NCBI GenBank assembly: GCA_001949185.1
Contig: BDGG01000021.1
Coordinates: 88,079-152,078 of the forward strand
Direction of reading: 5' to 3'
DNA length: 64,000 bases
Source of the DNA: Ramazzottius varieornatus
Taxonomy: Eukaryota; Tardigrada; Eutardigrada; Parachela; Ramazzottiidae
The notes below the pieces were generated by a model that was given only the letters and a program-made list of their open reading frames with translations, ran no database searches and was not told the origin of the DNA. Positions 12,064 through 22,855 of the stretch are shown one piece after another. Made by a program: the position numbers and the translations under genes. Every line of letters starts with the position of its first letter. Position 1 is the stretch's first letter.

Positions 12064-12675
12064 ATGTCCACAATGTGCTTCATCATGAGTTCAAAATGGT
12101 TGATTCTAAGTGTGGCTTTAGTCATTTGTGTCGCACGGAATGGTATTGCCAAACCACCAGGTCGTGGAGCGCTGTCACTCTCGGTTCAGACATCTGTCAA
12201 TGATGACGACAATTCCGATCTGCCAGACTCTGACCTGGAAAACACCTCCCCGTCGCCTGATCCTGAATCGGATTCGAATTCGGATTCGGATTCAGACAGT
12301 GATGATGTCAAATCTCTCTTTTCGATGGTGATGGCTGCGCTTGAACCTAGTCATAGTGGGGGCACCAACAGAAACCAGTGGCTAGACTCACATCCGCATA
12401 ATCATCATAATCAGCACAATAACGGACATGGAGGTAACAATGGTGGCGGTGGTGGTGGCGGTGGAAACGGTAACCGAGGCGGAAGGTGTGCGGGAAGGGA
12501 AGCTGATGGTGCAGATGCGATAGGTGGATCCGGTCCCGCCAAGGGTCGTAACGGCAAAGGTGCTCTCGGTGTTAACGGCTGTGGAGCGCGGGGTGGAAAT
12601 GGAGGTAACGCCGTAGCTAGTAGGGGAAACAACGCACAAGGGGGAAACGGCGGCTTTGCAATTGTCACGAAGTAA
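12064..12675 (+). CDS. Secreted Asp/Ser-, His- and Gly-rich protein with a CAGREA motif
   Basis: A 203-residue frame. Residues 1-29 form a signal peptide (alternative start at residue 8). Then come an acidic S/D/P-rich segment with SDSDSD repeats, a His/Asn-rich stretch, a run of glycines, and a C-terminal domain with two cysteines 30 residues apart, the first in CAGREA and the second before GARGGNGG. The same C-terminal plan occurs in the minus-strand gene at 13874-14404, so the two are paralogues facing each other. Composition suggests an extracellular matrix, cuticle or silk-like role. That is inferred; I know no named family. Confidence 0.68.
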   Translation: MSTMCFIMSSKWLILSVALVICVARNGIAKPPGRGALSLSVQTSVNDDDNSDLPDSDLENTSPSPDPESDSNSDSDSDSDDVKSLFSMVMAALEPSHSGGTNRNQWLDSHPHNHHNQHNNGHGGNNGGGGGGGGNGNRGGRCAGREADGADAIGGSGPAKGRNGKGALGVNGCGARGGNGGNAVASRGNNAQGGNGGFAIVTK

Positions 12676-12888
12676 TTTACCATAGGACAAAGAGCAGTTT
12701 GAAAATAAGTGCCAACTTTCTCAATAACAACAGTTTCTGCCTTCAGCGGAGTCAGAAGGATTTACGATTGTAGTGGTTACGTGGAGTCTTTTACAGTAAA
12801 CTTTGTTTTTCCGTCTACACTCCGTGGATTAACTTTTTTTGTACGGCGAGTTTTTACACGGTAATTTCTTTTCCGAAATACGGTATGT

Positions 12889-13530
12889 ATGCAAAAGCAC
12901 AGTAATATTCGATCAAGTCACCCAATATATACTCGCCAAATACTCAACATGATCGATACTCCGTATTCCGCAAGATGCAGAATAAAGTCTCTGGGACTGA
13001 TGGGGAACGGTGCTGTGGCTGCAGTTCATGGCGGAACATCAGACAAGGAACTCATGGCTGATCCCGCTGATCTCAAAGATCGTGCGAGAGAGAGGAACGA
13101 GGAAGGAGGAAACCGATGGCCGGCACATTATAGCAACCATGTGGACTTCGACTACAACGATAGTGGGGAGGACCAACCAGATTACGGTGGTGAGGCTGAA
13201 GAAGAGACGGAAGAGCCCATTGTGAAGTCTCGTGTGAGACGCATTAAAGGGACCATTTTGTCGCAAGATGGACAGCGGCGTAGATGGATCGAAGTCGACC
13301 AGCATGGAACTGGTGGTGACAGCCTGGTCATTCACAGCATTTCGCTGATATCAAGGATAACGCCAGAGAAGTTGCCGTCGAACAGGATCGATCGGCACGT
13401 GAAAAAGACGGCGATGGGCAGTCGTCGTAGACAAGCAGCGCTTGTCCAGCAAAGAACTTCGGCAACTAACTTAAGGCTGCTCAAAAGACTGCTGCCTGCA
13501 CCGTACAACCTGCTCCATTCACTTGCTTGA
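12889..13530 (+). CDS. Hypothetical charged protein
   Basis: An ATG-started frame of 213 codons between the two glycine-rich secreted genes. It is hydrophilic, with an acidic middle (about residues 85-110) and basic patches (RVRRIKG, GSRRRQ). No signal peptide is evident at the first ATG and no domain is recognised. Upstream exons may exist. Length and strand context are the only support. Confidence 0.38.
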   Translation: MQKHSNIRSSHPIYTRQILNMIDTPYSARCRIKSLGLMGNGAVAAVHGGTSDKELMADPADLKDRARERNEEGGNRWPAHYSNHVDFDYNDSGEDQPDYGGEAEEETEEPIVKSRVRRIKGTILSQDGQRRRWIEVDQHGTGGDSLVIHSISLISRITPEKLPSNRIDRHVKKTAMGSRRRQAALVQQRTSATNLRLLKRLLPAPYNLLHSLA

Positions 13531-13873
13531 TCAGCCGTTTGATCTCTCACGATACAGTTATAGATGCTTAGGCCAGATCACGAAATACGTTACTCGAAGC
13601 AGATTGCGTGCATTTATGAGGATGACGAAAGCGACTGAAACTTTTGACAGACGGCCCATCCCCAGTAACAGGTCGTATTAGAATAACCAAGATACGTATA
13701 GCTAGGAGTTCCTACCTAACATAATCATATCGTGGAATAACTGATGTACCCACGAATGTTCATTTGTGCAGGCGTCTGCATGTGGTTCGAATGGGTTCTT
13801 CTTGTCTCCTCAATAATTGATTATTGATTTTAGTAATCCAAGGGAAGGGATACTATATTTTAATGGTTAAGGA

Positions 13874-14404
13874 TCACGTATCAGTTGTGTCGGCATCCCC
13901 TCCCTTTCCGCCCGTGGCGTTTTTGCGAAGTCCCGATCTGGCGAAGCCACCCGGTCCACCGTACGCTCTGCACAGACGGATGGCACGAGCGTCTCCTCCA
14001 TCACCACCTTCGGCTGTGCCTCCGAAGGCCGCTCCTCCTTTCCCAGCTACAGCTTCCCTTCCCGCACAGTATCTCTTGTAGTCGAAGCTTGATTCCCATG
14101 TTGATGGTCCCGTTGGAGGCGAGCTGGAGCTCGAGCTGGAGGGTGGCGAAGGTGGTCTGGGCCGAGAAGTGCGACCTGGAGGCGGTCGCTGACGCCCTTC
14201 ACCATCCTCTTCGTCTCCGTCGTCATCACCCGTTAGCCATCCATTCTTCACGATGCTTTTGCCGCGACTCCCATGCGATTCCGACACAGTATTCGCCTCT
14301 GCAAATTCTCTTCTTCGCATGGACTCAGTATTAGACTGAAGACCCGATGCCCATATCACAATAACACATAACACCAACAGATGCAGTGTCCCGTGGAGCG
14401 GCAT
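13874..14404 (-). CDS. Secreted acidic, Pro/Ser- and Gly-rich protein, paralogue of the 12.1-kb gene
   Basis: A 176-residue frame beginning MPLHGTLHLLVLCVIVIWASG, a signal peptide. A charged segment with DDDGDEEDGEG follows, then a Pro/Ser run ([12 protein letters not shown]), then a C-terminal domain with CAGREA and a second cysteine 31 residues on, surrounded by GG-rich repeats. This matches the C-terminal domain of the plus-strand gene at 12064-12675 in motif, spacing and composition, while the N-terminal low-complexity parts differ. The two run tail to tail, so they arose by inverted duplication or later inversion. Function unknown; extracellular structural protein is a guess. Confidence 0.66.
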   Translation of the reverse strand: MPLHGTLHLLVLCVIVIWASGLQSNTESMRRREFAEANTVSESHGSRGKSIVKNGWLTGDDDGDEEDGEGRQRPPPGRTSRPRPPSPPSSSSSSSPPTGPSTWESSFDYKRYCAGREAVAGKGGAAFGGTAEGGDGGDARAIRLCRAYGGPGGFARSGLRKNATGGKGGDADTTDT

Positions 14405-15039
14405 TCTGAGTAAACACTCACCGCAAAACAATGATAATTTCAGCGACTGAGTGTGGCGTTTGATTAATGATATGAGGTTTCTCTGTCAGAAGGCGACTGT
14501 GGTTGTAGTCGGCTCAATTACCTATTAAGTTCTTAACCTACTATAGATCCAATTAGCCCGTCTTTTGACATTGATATTTCTCTCTGTATCGTCTCCATCG
14601 GCGAAAACGAATTATAGTTGACTGATAGATTTCAGCTATGTCTTTTTATCGCTTACCATTCATGCCCGGCGGTAAAGACAGCGTCGTGCGTTAACCTGAT
14701 TTTTGTAATCTGTAATATCTGGCACAACTGGAATGAGTGCAGTGCTATGTGGTTTGTGATTGTAATGTATAGCTGCGTAAGTATCACCATTATCACGTTG
14801 CGTCTTCGAACTCGATCGGGCGCTGTAGAAGGGACTGAAACTGAAAGTACTATGTAATTTGCGGTGGACATCAGACTCAGTCGGGGGGACTGAAACTGAA
14901 ATGCTTGGGATATCAGTTTTAGTCCCTGGAAGGAAAAAGGGAAATGCGGGAACGCTCTTTCCGAATCCTTGGGTTTCCGTTTTCCCAAATACAGAGGAGG
15001 ATCTCGGGTGCCTTCATGAGGCTTCATGATCGGTGGACC
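14405..15039. other. Intergenic, no gene seen
   Basis: Short frames only. GGGACTGAAACTGAAA is repeated at about 14831 and 14887. Upstream side of the minus-strand glycine-rich gene. Confidence 0.45.
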
Positions 15040-15406
15040 TTGGTCTTATCCGGAGTAACCGATGATTCTTTCTCGTCACCTTCCACATCTGGCGTGAGCG
15101 AATCAAGTTTTGGAACTCCAGCTGTTGGAACTCCAACTGTTTGAACTTCAATTGCGAACAAGAAGTCTGGCGCTGGTCGAAAATTTCTGTTATGTGACAG
15201 CCAGTCATGTCATGTGTAATATGTCAAGTACCGGAAACATGCTTAATTGAAATGATTTTAATTGGAGTTCGGGCATAAGTTGAATTGATAGATAATAGCG
15301 AATTCAAGGGAAGTGCACCTACTGCAATTAGAACTGTAGCATCAGGGAAAATTTTAATAATCATAATAGACAATAAAATTCTGAAAGCTATAGTAAAATA
15401 ACACTG
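15040..15406 (+). mobile_element. Degenerate copy of the 1-kb non-autonomous hAT element
   Basis: The right part matches the elements at 33262-34268 and 55380-56386: GAACTCCAGCTGTTGGAACT corresponds to their repeated GTTGGAGCTCCAACTG block, and the tail ends TAGTAAAATAACACTG, the family's terminal repeat. The left end is not recognisable, so this is an old, truncated or diverged copy. Confidence 0.62.
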
Positions 15407-15409
15407 GAC

Positions 15410-15431
15410 TGAGTTGACCATAGTGTAAAAT
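15410..15431 (-). repeat. 22-bp transposon end, inverted partner at 18028-18049
   Basis: The 22 bases here are the exact complement of 18028-18049, next to the Tc1-type transposase. They read TGAGTTGACCATAGTGTA and then AAAT, so they look like the right end of a related Tc1-type element. The body of that element was not found to the left. Confidence 0.65.
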
Positions 15432-15442
15432 GTGCATAGAGC

Positions 15443-16068
15443 CTAGTGCTGGCAGCGATACGGTATACCAATATCGTATCGAAATAGATCGAATCTTTGC
15501 GATAAAATATGCGGTAGATATCGTATCGAAAATATCGATATGAAGCTCATATCGAATAACGCAATAAAATATTCGGCAATATCGTATCGCGCCATATCGA
15601 TATATTATCGATATATCGGTATTTTGCTGAATGGCAAACTCGCCAGCGATATATCGTTTACGGAAGACCATGGTTGATTTCAAAGACTTGATTTTGGCCA
15701 TGGTGTACCGAGCACACTCCGCCCATTCGGTTTGGTACTAATTCCGTCCAGATTTCCATGTGTCTGAAGTCTTGATATAGTCATGTCTTTGCTGCATCCG
15801 ACGTTTTCGATCTTACTAGTACCCCATGACGAAATCGGCTTCTTGCGTTTTTTGGGCTTGGACCAGTAAAATTTCGAAAAACTAAAATTCCAGAAATATC
15901 TATATATATATCGCTGCGATATGATACGATATATCGAAAACACGGTATCGGAAAAATATCGTATAGAAATATCGATGTCGAATGAATATCGAAGACCGCG
16001 ATGAAATATCCGATCATATTGTATCTAAAAGTATCGTATCGAATTCTATCGTATTTTTGCCAGCGCTA
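15443..16068. mobile_element. TATCGATA-rich hAT-type MITE with target duplication CATAGAGC
   Basis: Terminal repeats CTAGTGCTGGCA and TGCCAGCGCTA bound two arms full of TATCG/CGATA motifs (15455-15660 and 15900-16060), with a unique centre. The left octamer 15435-15442 is CATAGAGC. On the right the same octamer appears at 16514-16521, displaced because a second MITE has inserted at the boundary. With that insertion removed the duplication is perfect. Confidence 0.82.
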
Positions 16069-16071
16069 CAT

Positions 16072-16508
16072 TAGAGCACGGAATCTAGTCGCATGTGCTG
16101 CAGTGCACTACAGCTGTGCTGTGCTGCAGCACAGCTGCAGCGCGTGAACTGACGAAATTTGTGCGGCACAGCACAGCATACAGCAGAAAGCCATAGACTA
16201 CCGCGCACTTGCACCTACCGAAACGTAACAAAAAATTACAGTTTTGGGGCATTCGAACGTCAGCCGTCTCAGCTTTGCCGTACTTTATGGCAACGTTTTC
16301 CAGATTGACTACCGATTTCGCTGACTGAATTACAAACCACGTCAATACATCGGCGTTCCGCGCAGTTGCACCAGTTCAACGTGCATCTGCAGCACAGCTG
16401 CTTAGCCACTGGGCATAAAAGTTGGGCAACACAGCGCAGCGTACAGCGCAATGGTAATGTGCGCAGCACAGTTACAGCGTACTTTTGGACCTGCGGCCCA
16501 GTGCTCTA
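16072..16508. mobile_element. CAGCACAGC-rich hAT-type MITE with exact 8-bp duplication
   Basis: The ends TAGAGCACGG and CCAGTGCTCTA are inverted repeats. Both arms are filled with CAGCACAGC and GCTGTGCTG motifs. The flanking octamers 16064-16071 and 16509-16516 are both CGCTACAT, a perfect target duplication. No coding capacity is evident. It sits across the right edge of the older TATCG-rich element. Confidence 0.88.
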
Positions 16509-16631
16509 CGCTACATAGAGCAATAATAACGAACACGTCGAACAACCTTAAAAATGAATTGTAAAACAGGTAAAAAAGTGTAGAAAACAGAGCTGGTTCA
16601 TGGGACGGGATCACGGGTGAATTGAATAGAA

Positions 16632-17174
16632 GGCTCGACGAAGCTGAAATAAGCCGTTTTAGCCGTTCTTAGCCGCGATAGAAATATTTTACCCGCGGCT
16701 AAAACATCAAATACAACGCGAAATTCGAGAGCCAAGTCCAGGAAAGCGAGGTCTGACTCTGATTCCAACAAATATCAACTTGCCGGGTTTGGTTTGAGGG
16801 CCTACGGGTTCTATTTTATGCAGTCTGAGCCGTTGTGGGACAAATTTCGCCGCGACTGAAATGTTCGGACCTTCAGGTGGGATATTTGTAACATGAACTC
16901 TGCTTTCTTCGCGGTGAAATTTGCCCCTGACAAACTGCATAAGGTGGAACCCTTAACCACTCAACCCTCCAAACCCCTCAACCCATCAAACCCCACAACC
17001 CACCATACTCCGCAAGTTGGTTTATTGCTGGAGTCAGAGTCGGACCACGCTTTCCTGGACTTGCACATCACAATTCAAGGTCCTAACTGATGGCTCCCGA
17101 ATGTCGCATTGTATTTGGTGTTTTAGCCGCGGCTAAGAACGGCTAAAACAGCTTATTTGAGCTTCGTCGAGCCT
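16632..17174. mobile_element. Foldback element with AGCCGTTCTTAGCCGCGG-type arms
   Basis: GGCTCGACGAAGCT, then AAATAAGC and TTTTAGCCGTTCTTAGCC (16632-16680) recur inverted at 17118-17174. The inverted homology continues inward for about 150 bp, including AAGTCCAGGAAAGCG. Direct copies of TGAATTGAAT lie just outside each end (about 16618 and 17189) but not immediately adjacent, so the target duplication is unclear. Confidence 0.75.
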
Positions 17175-17175
17175 A

Positions 17176-18027
17176 CAGTACTACACTGAATTGAATCCTT
17201 GGGTTTCTTTAGAACGTTTCTTTCTTTGGGTTTCGGGAGCTTTTAACCTGAGTGCGACGCCTAGAGTCGAAATACAACCGACATTTGAAGAAAAACTGGG
17301 CAAGACCAAAGAGCACGTTTGAAGTACCGCAACAGTCTACGGAGCCGAAATTCTGTTCTTTCCAAATCTTGAAGATGTTTCCCGAAGCGATCGCGGTGAA
17401 AGTCATGAGATGGTGTTCAAAAATAGCGGCATCGAACTTTGACCAAAAGCAGAAAGTACGTACGTGCTTGTCGCACTCGTGCCAAAATCGCCTAGCCGTC
17501 CTGCACCACGAAATATGCGCCATTCGGCGACGCGCACATGCATACAAACAAGTTAGCGGGAGATGACTCGGTTCAGATGTCCACCAACCTGCAACGGAAA
17601 CACTCGCAGAGCGGAGCAGAGCAAAGGGAAAGACTCTAGGGAAGAGTCAGCCGCAGAACAGATGGCAACAGAACAGGCCAGATAGACGACAAGAGCGGTG
17701 AAGGTGATGATGGGACAAGTTGAGGCTTCTTCAACAAGCCTGCAAGAAAAACACGGTTGGCCAGCAGACGTTCCACTCTCCACAGTCAAAGGCTCGAACC
17801 GAGCACTTACTCGGTAGAAAGAGGCAGAGGGATATAGATGGATACAGGGGACGAAGATAGCGAGGGATGCCGGAGAGCAGAGAGATTTCGTAACCTACCG
17901 GTACTCTGATGCAATACACCACCAGCGCTAATCATTAATCAAAAACTTAACCAAACCTATCGGCGGCATAGCGTTGTTTCTGTGTTCGACGAAAGCTGGA
18001 GTTGAGTTAGCTGTTGATTGATGGAAA
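17176..18027. other. Intergenic, no gene recognised
   Basis: Overlapping frames at 17252-17566 (+) and 17209-17547 (-) show no domain or splice support. Likely old repeat or non-coding sequence. Confidence 0.4.
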
Positions 18028-19252
18028 ATTTTACACTATGGTCAACTCACATTGGATATATGGCACTCCGCCGACAACGATGCTTCATTGTGGTACAGTA
18101 ATGATTCTCACTCCTTGAATACGTCACGGTAAAGCCAACTTAACAGAGGATGTGCGGTGAACGTTGGAAATTGCTTTCAGTGGTCAAACAAACTTGGAAA
18201 AACGCCAAAGATGGTTGGCTAAAGCATGGAAAGCTGTCACGTGCCGTTGGATGATGTGTGGGTTTTCATTCTGCAAACCACCAACCGTTTCGCTCAACCA
18301 TGTAGAAATCGGTCGTGTGACTGTGACGCATTCAAGAAGGGAGAATTATTAGTGTAGTTGGGGACGTTCTCTAATTTCGAAAGAACGAAAGCCGAAGGAT
18401 TCGTGACTGGGAAGCGGACAAAGATTAGTGAGCGGACTGTGCAGTTTCGTCTCAAATCGTGGAACACCAGGATAGCTACTCCTGTGAAGAATCCCCTAAC
18501 CTACGACCATCGTACGATGCGAGTAATCTGGGCACTCGACATGCTGGACAAGCTGAAGAAAGACAAAAACTACCTGAGCTACGTTGCTTTCAGCGACGAA
18601 GCAAGCGCGAAGTTCGACTGTGGCCGTTACACTGTAAGTTCAAATGTAATATCAAGAGCCAAAGGTGTCACAGTTTATTAAATGTAACTAGCTCTGGGTC
18701 CGCTTTATTTTCAGATTCGACTTTTTCCGGGCGAGAGCAGATACAACGCCGACTTCCAGAGAAAGCTTCCACCTGGACGGTTCAGTGTCATGTGCCATGG
18801 AACAATTACTCGCGATGCTCCATTGTCCTTCTTCATTGTAGATGGCTCAATCAACCAGTTCAGCTATTCCGTGATGTTGGCGAAGAAAGTGATACCAAAA
18901 ATCAGAGAGCGCCGCAAGCACAAGAAGCGTGTTATCTTGATGCACGATAACGCACCATCTCACAAGACCAAGCTGGTTTCAAGCCTACCTCAAGAAGTGC
19001 CTTCTGACGATTCTTCCTTGTCCACCGTTGTCGCCCGATATGAATCCAATAGAGAATGTTTGGAACATAATATGGGATTACGTTGGGAAGAGGTGCCCTA
19101 ACACGAAGAAAGATCTGGAAAGATTGTTGTATGAAGCATGGGATAAGCTTGCAACTCCTGAGCTTTGTAGAAAGTTGTACGGTACAATGGAAAAGCAGAT
19201 TGAAGATCTTTTGCTCAATAACGGTTTGCGAATCATGAATATAGGCTCATAG
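18028..19252 (+). pseudogene. Tc1/mariner-type transposase, frameshifted
   Basis: The left end carries the 22-bp terminal sequence 18028-18049. Coding pieces show a second HTH and linker (KRTKISERTVQFRL and RVIWALDML, 18400-18560), the first catalytic Asp in FSDEASAKFD (about 18590), the second in LMHDNAPSHKTK (about 18940) and the third acidic residue in SPDMNPIENVWNI (about 19035). The second and third lie in different frames, with a shift at about 18970-18990. The N-terminal HTH region before 18360 is interrupted by stops. The order D, D, E with NPIEN is classical for Tc1. No right end was found; a LINE begins directly after. Confidence 0.85.
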
Positions 19253-19264
19253 GCATCACTTATA

Positions 19265-22249
19265 TTGACAGCTAAGGGAAGGAACAATCATGTCTCTTAT
19301 CGACTGCGAGATGCCTCCTCTTAGGTTTTCAGGTGAAATCGGGAAGAAGCTGACGTTCTTGTACGGAAACGTCAATGGCATCAGAAGCAAAAGCGAGAAG
19401 AAGGCAGATATCGTCGCGTTGGTCGAAACTTGGGCAGACAACTCTACCCCTGATTGTTTGATTGCTGACCCTGAACATTACAATCTCTTCCGGAAGGATC
19501 GAGAAGGATGCAAGAAGCAAGCGGGAGGAGGAGTAGCCATCGCCATCAAGAAGGGGCTACAAGCTGTCAGAATGGAGAGCCTGGAAGTGGACGGTGTGGA
19601 GGTGATGTGGATCAAGATGATTGCTTGCGTTTGAACGTCCTGATCGGACTAGTTTATGCGCCAGCTTATGATGCCCAAGTCTTCTCGAAGCTTCGCACGT
19701 CGATGGAGCTCATTCCACCATTCTTACGGCGGAATATTCTCCTAGTTGGTGACTTTAATTGTCCAAAGATAGTCTGGGATGGCGATACAAGTGGAAAGTC
19801 GGAAAGGGACAGGGATTTGATCCAGTTGAAGAACGAGTTTAGACTGTGGCAGAAAGTGAAAGGCACCACTCGAAAGCGGGGACGAAGCGAATCACCACTC
19901 GACCAGCTCTTCGTTACCCAACTGGGCTTCGTTCGCAACACCAGGATCGTTAACCCACCTTCAGCTACATGTGACCATTAAGCCATCGAAACCAAGCTGA
20001 TGCTTATGACTCCGAACTTCAAGACGAAGCCAAAGCTGGTGTGGAAAATTGACGGGGAGAATATCAATGTTTTCAAGACTGCACTATCATTGATTGATTG
20101 GGGCCAGGCGTTTGATTTGATGTGCAATGTCGATGTTGCCGTTACTGTTTTCAAGGATAAATTCATCGCTGCTGCGAAGAGTGCTTTTCAGTTGAAGTCT
20201 GTCGGAGCCAAGCGTCTTCATCGTCCTTCCCTCTCCGAAAGAGCTATTGATAGCTTGCGAAGATGTGGAAGTGCCTTTAAGAAATGGAGAAGAACAAGGG
20301 ATCAAGCAGATTATTCAAGTTGGAAGGAGCTCGAAGTTAGCAAGAGAAGGATCATCCAGTCTGACAAGCATCGTCGTCTTTATGGCATCGCAAAAGCATC
20401 CCGCAGAAATCCCCGAGCAGTCTGGAAACATGTCAAGAAGAACACCTCCGCTGCATCTATCCCGCCTATCCCGATACCTGGTCATGATGAGAAGTACATC
20501 GTAGATCCGCAAGACAAAGCCGAGTTTATCAGCCAAGAATTCTCCAAAGTGTACCCTGCCTGTCCACGCCACTGCCTGCCATCAACCGTTAGCCATGGTG
20601 AGCCGATACGTGTTGAGCCCCCAGAGACACCCCACTGCCCGCCACTTCACTTCACCACCTCGGTGATCTTGAAGCAAATCCAACGCCTAGACTCTGCTAA
20701 AGCTGCTGGTTCCTTCCTGATAGCCAACCAGCTACTCAAGATCGCGGGAACATCCGTAGTATATCCCTTGTCAAGACTGTTCGACCTGATCGTCAGCAAA
20801 AGAGAATTCCCCACAGCGTGGAGGCAGGCCGAAGTGGTACCAGTACCAAAGAAGGGAAGCTCTTCCTTTCGTCCCATCTCCCTTCTACCACCATTATCCA
20901 AGCTGTTCGAGAAGATTGTGGCGAGTCATCTGAGTAACTATCTTGATAAGAATAATCTACTTTCAGATACGCAGTACGGATTCAGAAAGCAGAGGTCGAC
21001 GGAAATGCAGTTGCTCCATATGGCTCACCAATACTCGCAAGCCCTCTTACAAAGAGCCGAAGAAGACGTGGTTCTTTTGGACTGTTCGAAAGCCTTCGAC
21101 AAGCTTCCGCACTCGTCCATCGTCACTAGCCTGTCAAGTCATGGAGTGAATGGTGAGATGAAAGGTTTGCTGTCTGATTACTTGAAAGGAAGGAGCCAAA
21201 GAGTCGTGGTTGAGGGACATTTCTCGTCGGAACAATCTGTCCCATCTGGTGTACCGCAGGGTTCAATTCTTGGCCCACTCCTCTTCACCATTGCCGTTAA
21301 CAGCCTAGCCAAAAGCATCAGTTCCACGGTCATGCAGTACGCCGATGACATTGTTCTGTCTCGAACAATCAAGAAACATGAAGACTGCGTTCTCCTCCAG
21401 CAAGATCTCCAACGGTTAGTAGCATGGTGTAAAGAAGTTGGCCTCGAAATCAATCCGGAAAAGTCGCAGCACCTCCGGATCTCGAACAAGCGGGACAAGA
21501 GTGTGAAGGTTCCAGGCGAATACTACGTGATTAGTGGCAAGAAGATCCCTTTGGTGAATGAAGCAGTTTGCCTCGGCGTAACTTTCTCAAGCAAGCTCGA
21601 ATGGACAGCCCAAGTGGACAAAGTGTCGGCCAAGTGCAGGCAAAGATTGTACGCTGTCAACGCGTTCTTTCCCCAGCGATATGGAGCAGTGAAGCAGCTT
21701 CTTTACAAGAGCAGTCCACGACTATGCCTCGTCATGCTGGTTCCCTACGACCAAGAGCCTGCAAAGACAGCTGGAATCCATTCAAAAGAAGTTCCTGCAG
21801 AACATCCGATTGAGCCGAGCAGACAAAGACAGGCACGGTCCAGACTTCAAGCGATACCGCCAGCATTTGCAAGAAGTCGCATGGAAGCCACTCTGGCATC
21901 GACGCTGTGAAAACCTCCTGGTGAACGTCTTTCGAATTCGGACTGGTAATTTTGCCAGCGGTAATCGTCTGCTGAAGAGCCAAGAACCAAGCCGGAACTT
22001 GAAAACAAGGAGTCAAGCCAAAATCCTGATGATGCTGCCTGTCTCCACCGCTCCACTGTCCTGCAAGCTTCTTGAGTCCACTTCCGGCTCGTTTGCGTAC
22101 ATCACCGAGGCATTGCTCAAAGATAGCCTTTTTTGTCCATCTGCTCTTCATGTAAATAGCTTGTTGAGTTTTAAGAACTATCTGAGCGGGCTAAACTTCT
22201 CGAATTTCATGTGGTGCAAGAACAACGTAGATGTACTTCTGCTGGTTTA
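19265..22249 (+). pseudogene. Non-LTR retrotransposon (CR1/L2/Jockey-like), APE endonuclease plus reverse transcriptase, decayed
   Basis: The N-terminal endonuclease starts at the ATG at 19290 and shows YGNVNGIRSKSEK, VALVETWADN and, in another frame, LVGDFNCPKIVWDG and a final CDH. The reverse transcriptase (about 20000-21720) has FRPISLLPPLSKLFEK, DCSKAFDKLPH, SGVPQGSILGPLLF and the catalytic QYADDIVL. The C-terminal part shows LESIQKKFL and runs to a stop at 22249. Lesions: a frame change at about 19615, an in-frame TAA at 19979, and a frame change at about 21735. The APE type and C-terminal layout suit CR1/L2/Jockey clades. It is nearly full length and abuts the Tc1 remnant. Confidence 0.88.
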
Positions 22250-22855
22250 GATTTTGAGATTTTAAAAACGAAAAAGTTGGTTGTTTTTGTTTTATATACC
22301 AACAGAGTAAAAGGTTAACAACCAAGTGATGATTCTGAGATAACTGAATGTTGGGCTGTAATTTCAGTAAAGTACTAATCAAGGCCTCTGATTGTACCGC
22401 CTTACGACCCCGCCCGGATTGTCGATTGATTGATTTGCCACTTTTACAACAATACTTCGGCAATGGTAAAGAAAGATGCACAGTTCAGCCAGCAGTCAGC
22501 CGAGACTTGGAACCAAATGTGTAACTGAAACTGAATACAACACTGGCTCAAAGCTGAACAGCCTGAAGGCCATACTGACTCTTCTTCATAATTATGCTCC
22601 TCGTCGTGATGACGTCATCGCGGAGCAGTGTGCAGCGCCCTCTGTTGTCACCGTCGTTTTGCTGACGTGCTGGAAACAAACAGCTGATCGTTGACCAACG
22701 CTGTACAATCAGAGTGGTTGATTTGTGCTTTCTCATTAATTTTATTTTGGAGAGACGAATTTCTTTGAGTGATCAGGACTGCTGAAGACATTACCGCATG
22801 CATCTGTTGAAACTGTTTATAGCATAAGGTCCGGCTGCGCAAGCTCACTTCTGCC
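22250..22855. other. Intergenic between the LINE and ADI1
   Basis: No gene seen. It includes the presumed ADI1 promoter region. Confidence 0.5.
22610..22617. promoter_or_regulatory. TGACGTCA palindrome upstream of ADI1
   Basis: A perfect CRE-type octamer 239 bp before the ADI1 ATG. CREB/ATF proteins bind this site in animals. Its use here is inferred from position. Confidence 0.35.

Noticed and set aside
12388-12690. Proline- and threonine-rich minus-strand frames
   Set aside because: They are the antisense of the glycine-rich secreted gene.
17252-17566. 104-codon frame in the repeat cluster
   Set aside because: An equally long antisense frame overlaps it and neither has a domain.
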